Source: Eucommia ulmoides (taxonomy: Eukaryota; Streptophyta; Magnoliopsida; Garryales; Eucommiaceae). From it: a DNA stretch of 64,000 nt. A program made the position numbers and the translations under genes. This document shows positions 59,201 to 64,000 of this stretch, in pieces. Every line of letters starts with the position of its first letter. The stretch's first letter is position 1. The DNA lies in assembly GCA_016647705.1 (NCBI GenBank), contig CM028327.1:42720017-42784016 (forward strand), given 5' to 3'. Under the pieces are notes generated by a model. It was not told the DNA's origin. It saw only the letters and a program-made list of their open reading frames with translations, and searched no databases.

Positions 59201-62200
59201 ATGTTCACATGTATCATACGTTTCAAACCTACAATTACAAAAAGCAGATCAGCGAAAAGAGCCATATCAAACAAGAGAAGCTCATATTCGTTTTCTTTTT
59301 CTAGGCTGGGTTGTTATGGGGGCAGGGGTGGGGGACTGAAGCAATGAAGGGAACAAAAACTCAAAAATGATAGCAAAAAAGGAATTTACTTAAATATTCC
59401 TTCAAAAGGCTCTATGAAGGGTTCCCATGCTTCCAACTGTGTGTTAAAAGTTGATGCAGCGACAGAAGAAATCAGCACAGCATTCATTGCCTCAACACGG
59501 CCATGAGTTGCAAGTTTGACATTGGTGATTGTGGTATCAAAAAGTGGTGTCATCTGAAAAGGTTCAAAATTGAAAATAAATGAATCACAGAGGCACCTGC
59601 AATTCCTAGAAAAAAAACAATGAAGATGCTTTTCCTTCAACTTTCTAATTTATGTTTTATATTTCTCCCCACCCACCCCCTCATACCCTGTCCCTTTTCT
59701 TTTTTTTTTCTTTTTTGTAGTGGGTGGGTGGGGGCGGATAGGGGTTTGCATACCATTCCATGTAAGCTGTCTAAAACAGTCAGAGAGAAGCATCTTAATT
59801 TCATCTCAGCAGTGATGTTGTCTCGTGTCTTTGGCTTCATAGAGTCACCAATAGCAAAGGCCAATCTACTTGAAGGTTTTTTCATATCAGATCGTGCAAG
59901 GAAAGTGGAGGCCTGTATTAAACAGTTTTTCATTAAAGGGCTCTCGAAAGAAAAGAACATCCAGTTATTAAATGAATAACAATCGATTTTTTATAAAGAA
60001 AAATCAAGTATTTGATTATGCACATAACAAGTTCAAATTTAAAAGTTGGTGGAATTGTAATTCTTACCTGATTTTCCACTTTCCAAATACTCCAGCACTG
60101 AGATGCCTTTGTACAAGAAGATCTTGAAATGGGCATCTCAAGAATATTAGCTTGGCTAACAAGATCCATCCTTGGGCAGCAAACTGAATTCAAGGGTGGT
60201 GCCTCATCTGATCGAGAAACAACGCACCCCATAGAAGCATAACCAGGAGGAGCAATTGGATACCAGAAGAAAGCATCATCCGATCCTTTCCTTACAATAT
60301 GGGCAACTTTAGTAAATTGCACAGGCCTTGCAGAGATTTCAAGGTTATCAGCCCTAAAAATTATGCCAAGTGGAGGCGGTTCTAATCTGAGAAGCATAAC
60401 GACAGAGCCAATTTGATTAGGGAAAAAAATGAAAAAATAAAATAAAATGACATATTTTGGTAAAAATGGAAGATAATGAGTTCTAACCCTTCGGTTATGC
60501 AGTCACCCAATATTGTATACCCATGACGTGGTATAGGTCGCCATATGGAGACAGATTGACGGAGATCGCCACCCTTATCCCACCAGATCCTCTCAAAATT
60601 TGGGGTTGATATGTAGCAGTTAGTTGCTTTTGAGATGGACCTGATGATGTCCCAACCAGATGAACTTGCAGTCTGACTTACTTTTTCTTGAACGGCAGAA
60701 TCATAATTCGAGGTTAAACTAGATGTAGATTCTTCGAAGGATGAACGATGCCAACTTGAGTTCCATAAAAGAAGATGACTCAGATCATAACAACTGTTAT
60801 TGGGAGGACATTCAACTGAACAATGAGCGTAAAATGACCCAAGAATGTTGTCTAAGCGCCAGATACTAAATCCAGAACTAAAGTCAGCGTGAGGTGAAGA
60901 GCTGAATATGCACTCTGAATATGCTGTGGACGTCACAAGATCAGAATGTATGCAGTGAACAATGTGAGTTGATGGTGGTTGGGTTCCTTTTTGGGCAACA
61001 CACCCCATTGCCAAGTACCCTGGTGGGGCAATAGGTATCCAAAGGGAACAATCATTATCGATAGCAGAGTGATCTGCTACTTCCCATCGCTGTACGCGGG
61101 ACAACAAGCCTATAAGCTTGAAACCAAGAGGTTTACGTACACGCCCATATGCATTGTTGACAGCCATCACTGCTTGAGAAGGAGGAATTGCCCTGATGAC
61201 AAATAACATTTGGAAAATACAACGAAATTGTAAAATTAATAACTCTATCTGACTGAGGAACGTCACTACATCAGATATATATATAGCAAACAAGAAAAAG
61301 AAAAAATGAACAGAGAAAATCATAAAATTACAAGTACACAAAAGCAAATGCAAATAGAATGACATTGATGAAACCAAATACATCATTAAAAAAATCCAGT
61401 CCTCAATGTGGAAATAATAGCAAAGCCTCAGTCAGGGAAAAAAATAAATTAAAAATCCTCAATTCTTACACGGGCCAACCCCTAAAGAGGGGCAAAGGGA
61501 AAACCGTCGGCATCATTTCAATCTAGAGTATCAAAGTTTAGGAATGTTTCTTCTATTACTGCCAGCACATTAAGCTAACAGAGCAGAATGCCCACTCAAT
61601 CATATGTGACTGAACATTCCTATATGAAAGGGTAAAAAGTGGAGTTTCCACATTGATAAAACACAATAAAAAATATAATCTTTGTTATTCTACGTCAAGG
61701 ACAAAGGCAGCACATAAGACACAGGCATTATAAAGAGGCTATCAAATTGGCAGCTTTAGAATGTACTAGGGGGTTCCTGGCATAACCCCCCAAAATCCAA
61801 ATTCTTTGTATTGATTTACAACAATTTTTTAATATAAAAAATAAACAGGAATCCATAATTTATTATAAGATGATGAATTGGTTTTTATGCTCCAACTAGC
61901 CAGATGCAACACAAGTGTGGTACTTCGCTTAGTAGTCAAAGAGCCCGCACCGAATCAGTAGCATTTCAAAAGTGAAAGGAAAAAGGATTAGTGTAATTCA
62001 TAAATCAGAATGAGCCATTAGCCTCATTTGCAAAACAAAAGCCCTGTTGACACAGTCTCCAACCCATTAAGGAGTACCCTAACGAATGATCTTGCAATTA
62101 CTACATTTCACAAGAAAGAAACAACTAGAAAAGATTTTTTTCGTGAAACAAAGATAAAAAATATGATAATTAATAAAGAAAAATTTTGTCTACATAGATC

Positions 62201-63007
62201 CATATCTCCTTTCAACATCAAGAAATAGTCTTACCGTGAGGTCACACAATCTCCAAGTATGACATAATTTGATGGAGCTCGCGGCCTCCAAAACGTAAGG
62301 TTGTTAAGATGCCCAATTTCTGTAAATGGATAATACAGTCAGATGTCAGACGTAAAACTTTACATACCGAATTTGAATGCAAACATTTACAAACAGAACG
62401 AAAAACAAAACAACAGAAGATATAGTTTCTCAAAAATTGAGCAAAAAAATATAAAAGACAATGAAAAATGAACCTTTTGGAGAAACCCATATTCTATCGA
62501 AATTTGTGCACGGAGACAAAGGATCAGCATTTCCAAGTTGTAACGTTGCAGCTGCCTGACTTTGCAAGTTAAGGAGCAGAGATATAACGCTTAAAGAAAG
62601 ATGCAGATATATATCCGTAGACATCAATGATATGTTCGTCTTATCCTTCACAAATGTATATCCCGCGGAAATATCTATAGGATCAAGAACAACAAGACCA
62701 GAACCAGCTTCAACAGTTAGATCCTTTAGAAGGGCTCGGATCCATTTGTCATTTTCTTTCGAAGCATACCTGTTAGAAGTGAGTTCAGGTTACAGAGTTT
62801 ACTAGCAGCTAAATGTGGCAGTTTTGCTAACCATAGATGCACCCATGTTTACAATTCAAACCAAGTAAGGTGGGAAAAAACTACCAGGCAGGATAAAAAA
62901 TGAAAATATAAAAGAATACCGATAAACTGGGATCCAAGGATGAACAAGAGAATGATGATTGCATACTTGCTTTTCTCACACTTTTTTTTTTTTTTCCTTT
63001 TTTTTTT

Positions 63008-63038
<31 letters not shown>

Positions 63039-63586
63039 GGGGGCGTAATTGGGGTGGGGGGATTAAATAATTTAGACATCCTTTCTTAAATTCTTTAAGA
63101 TTCGAGAAAATAGTTGTTAAACAAGAATTTCTTCCAACAAAATCTCCATATGCTTGTAATGCCCAATATGAAGAGCTTGGTTTTAAGTCAAAAGCTTGTG
63201 TTACTAGCTCACTGCCGACATGAAAAGAATGCCATAATATGCTGTACTTGTACACATTCTCAATAACAATAACAACAACTAAGCCTTTATCTCACTTAAG
63301 TAGGGTCGGCTACATGAATCTGTTTACGCCACTTGCACACATTCTCGCGAATATAAAAACAATACTACAAGACAAGCCAATTCTAATCAGTCAACCACAA
63401 GAAAGAGAGAGAGACAAACATGAAACATCAGAAAAAATCAACACTAGAATGAGGCTGCAAGTATACAATGTGTTATTCTTACATGAAGCTAAAATCCATT
63501 TTTGCACGGAGAAGCTTTTCAATATGCGAGGAATCATCTAGAGATGATCTACAACTGTCATAGAAAGTGAACTCAGGAGAAACCAC
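39113..63586 (-). CDS. VPS13: VPS13-type bridge-like lipid transfer protein (3' part of gene)
   Basis: This encodes the C-terminal 2,375 residues (ending TAA at 39113) of a plant VPS13 protein; the N-terminal chorein part lies beyond the right edge. VPS13 proteins form long hydrophobic channels moving bulk lipid at membrane contact sites. Twenty-eight coding exons: 63586-63483, 62769-62474, 62319-62235, 61192-60488, 60386-60068, 59912-59754, 59553-59390, 59228-59048, 58957-58688, 58588-58382, 57654-57600, 57270-57140, 57046-56534, 56432-55614, 55487-55411, 54504-54054, 53953-53867, 52432-52277, 52161-51977, 51456-50923, 50779-50602, 50460-50318, 50216-50090, 49361-49140, 48483-48127, 40408-40250, 40148-39861, 39268-39113. 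Every junction keeps phase. Two introns use GC donors (at 54053 and 56533). It resembles the larger Arabidopsis VPS13 proteins with C2 and PH-like regions (At4g17140 type) rather than SHRUBBY; that assignment is from memory. Confidence 0.94.
39269..39860. mobile_element. MITE in the last VPS13 intron (arms at 39320-39344 and 39716-39740)
   Basis: The intron is mostly one element. Arms of 25 bp (ATCTCACTTTGCACCCCTGA, then AGTTT, and its complement) match at 24 of 25 positions. The tip CACTTTGCACCC is shared with the element at 15467-15749. Additional internal half-repeats at 39559-39600 (GCACGCTTGAAGTTTGAGC) suggest a nested or tandem copy. Confidence 0.75.
41247..41415 (+). repeat. 5' LTR of the copia element
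   Basis: It begins TGTTGGAATA and ends TTCAATT directly before the primer-binding site. It is 169 bp, the same length as the 3' LTR, with eight differences. The right boundary is set by the target duplication and does not end in the usual CA, so it could be three bases shorter. Confidence 0.9.
41416..41427 (+). other. Primer-binding site
   Basis: TGGTATCGGAGC differs by one base (A to G) from TGGTATCAGAGC, the usual copia site complementary to initiator Met-tRNA. Confidence 0.9.
41975..47382 (+). pseudogene. Copia gag-pol, multiply broken
   Basis: Landmarks in order are: gag start ([11 protein letters not shown]); a CCHC-type zinc knuckle at about 42770-42812 with Tyr in the His position; protease active site DSGASDHM near 44063; the integrase zinc region and core with [12 protein letters not shown] near 44940; reverse transcriptase with YVDD at 46436-46447; RNase H with YTDADWAG near 46921; and ADILTKGLP near 47300. 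Breaks include in-frame stops ending at 42205 and 44473, frameshifts near 42457 and 42830, a 13-bp tandem duplication at 44732-44757, a stop at 46266-46268, and a deletion of about 10 bp in RNase H near 47035. The gene cannot make a complete polyprotein. It ends with TGA overlapping the polypurine tract. Confidence 0.95.
43003..44022. mobile_element. 1,020-bp MITE inserted in copia gag-pol
   Basis: Left end GGTTGTGTTTGGATGAAGGA and the complement of the right end GGTTGCGTTTGGGTAAGGGA are near-identical (20 of 24 over 24 bp). TAA flanks both sides (43000-43002 and 44023-44025). Removing the element and one TAA leaves the gag-protease junction in frame, confirming the boundaries. The ends carry repeated GGGATTT/AAATCCC words. 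The middle (43385-43700) is a GAAATCGA / TTTCGTCTTCGA low-complexity repeat. No transposase is encoded. The termini and 3-bp TAA duplication fit the PIF/Harbinger group. Confidence 0.9.
47379..47389 (+). other. Polypurine tract
   Basis: TTGAGGGGGAG lies immediately before the 3' LTR and would prime plus-strand DNA synthesis. The pol stop codon (47380-47382) overlaps it. Confidence 0.9.
47390..47558 (+). repeat. 3' LTR of the copia element
   Basis: It is identical in length to the 5' LTR (169 bp) with eight mismatches, all transitions, and no indels (about 95% identity). AATTT follows directly. Confidence 0.92.
52433..53866. other. VPS13 intron with transposon-like segment and (ATT)n tract
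   Basis: The intron is 1.43 kb. 52610-52930 is GC-richer than its surroundings and carries an open frame on the plus strand without a recognisable domain; it may be a transposon remnant. 53206-53411 is an ATT-based array interrupted by ATG-containing units. Confidence 0.5.
53206..53411. repeat. Interrupted (ATT)n microsatellite
   Basis: Runs of ATT/TTA are broken at intervals by TTATG units, forming a higher-order pattern. Ile- or Tyr-rich open frames on the plus strand and an Asn-rich one on the minus strand are artefacts of the repeat. Confidence 0.95.
58382..58957 (-). other. C2 domain of VPS13
   Basis: The exon 58957-58688 ends [10 protein letters not shown] and the next exon continues [20 protein letters not shown]. 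This is a C2 beta-sandwich start with the usual loop, followed by [12 protein letters not shown] and (57654-57600) [20 protein letters not shown]2 domains bind membranes, often with calcium; the loop acidic residues here are few (DD), so calcium dependence is uncertain. It spans about residues 752-870 of the visible part. Confidence 0.75.
60068..62319 (-). other. VPS62-type (DUF946) repeats inserted in VPS13
   Basis: Four motif copies with a W/F-x-P-x-A/P-x-x-G/N-Y-x-x-G/L-x-C pattern are visible: [16 protein letters not shown] (62319-62235), [15 protein letters not shown] and [15 protein letters not shown] (61192-60488), and [15 protein letters not shown] (60386-60068). This motif defines plant VPS62/DUF946 domains, found as an insertion in plant VPS13 proteins. 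It is probably a beta-propeller-like or lectin-like surface; the function is unknown. Confidence 0.75.
61193..62234. other. VPS13 intron, nothing recognised
   Basis: A 1.04-kb AT-rich intron with no repeats or transposon ends that I can identify. Confidence 0.6.
62980..63043. repeat. Poly-T tract abutting poly-G in a VPS13 intron
   Basis: Two poly-T runs are followed by about 25 G residues. The arrangement mirrors the poly-C/poly-A junction at 24205-24241. The G run could form a G-quadruplex. Length is uncertain because homopolymers are error-prone. Confidence 0.9.
63256..63330. repeat. Dispersed-repeat fragment, possibly SINE-derived
   Basis: AACAATAACAACAACTAAGC, then CTTTATCTCACTTAAGTAGG and GTCGGCTACATGAATC, is a motif I recall as widely dispersed in plant genomes and linked to SINE-like repeats. 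No tRNA-like promoter boxes were identified, so the assignment is tentative. Confidence 0.35.
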
Positions 63587-64000
63587 CTGACGAAAGAAAG
63601 AAACGAGAAATGTAAGAGTGCAAATAAAAACCACCAGTACAAAAGTAATCAAGTGAAAGCAGTCCAACTTAGCAAAAGGAAGACGCCTATTATAATTTTT
63701 AAGGTTCATTATGTAGAGGGAAAAAACGAAGACAGAGAAAGAAAGAGCAGCCATATTATTACATAGAATTCAAAATTAGCGGCCGATCATCCACCTATCA
63801 TTGTAAGAATGTATTAAAACTAAAATTAGACCTGAAATGGGAATTAAGTGCTATGGTATGACATGGTGATATTCACAAAATAAAGACAAAGACAGTTCCT
63901 AATATATACACATATTTGGGGGTGGTTATCTGTAAGTCCATGTATCTCATCATACCCAATCCTGCTGCGTATATCTGGTTATAGTAACCATTATGTCCAT

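Noticed and set aside
1..64000. tRNA, rRNA, snoRNA, CRISPR, organellar DNA insertions
   Set aside because: None was recognised by eye; a tRNAscan/Infernal run would be needed to exclude small RNA genes.

Overview
This is nuclear DNA from a flowering plant, most likely a eudicot. It is AT-rich, its genes carry spliceosomal introns, and it holds many MITEs, microsatellites and a Ty1/copia retrotransposon. Four protein-coding loci can be supported, all on the minus strand: a WRKY48-like group IIc WRKY factor (591-1979, 3 exons), prefoldin subunit 3 (24387-28179, 6 exons), a single-coding-exon gene derived from a hAT transposase (32935-34587, with a spliced 5' UTR), and the 3' 28 coding exons of a very large VPS13-type lipid-transfer protein (39113-63586, continuing beyond the right edge). 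I joined exons by hand from splice sites and reading phase. The WRKY, prefoldin and VPS13 models each close in frame: 335, 194 and 2,375 codons before the stop.

Layout. 1-2.1 kb: the WRKY gene, with a tiny upstream ORF abutting its start. 2.3-4.1 kb: an AT-rich tandem array (period about 360-397 bp) just upstream of that gene. 6.8-8.5 kb: a probable solo LTR flanked by a 5-bp duplication and containing 12 evenly spaced palindromic repeats. 8.5-24.4 kb: gene-poor DNA with microsatellites, several MITE families, a dead calmodulin-like gene and a duplicated non-coding block. 24.4-28.2 kb: prefoldin 3, whose introns carry MITEs. 28.4-32.5 kb: low-complexity DNA and a satellite-like degenerate array. 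32.9-35.6 kb: the hAT-derived gene with a recognisable promoter. 35.8-38.7 kb: non-autonomous transposons. 39.1 kb to the end: VPS13. Its intron at 40409-48126 holds a nest of elements: a probable LINE tail, inside it a copia element, and inside that a 1,020-bp MITE.

The four genes have no evident shared pathway; their proximity looks incidental. Much of the window's structure comes from transposons: one became a host gene, one MITE family has at least four copies here, and one VPS13 intron has been stretched to 7.7 kb. I found no CRISPR, operon or defence-like system, and I do not claim a new biological system. The most interesting leads are the catalytically eroded hAT-derived gene, the palindrome array in the solo LTR, the stop/start-overlapping uORF on the WRKY gene, and the nested insertion series.
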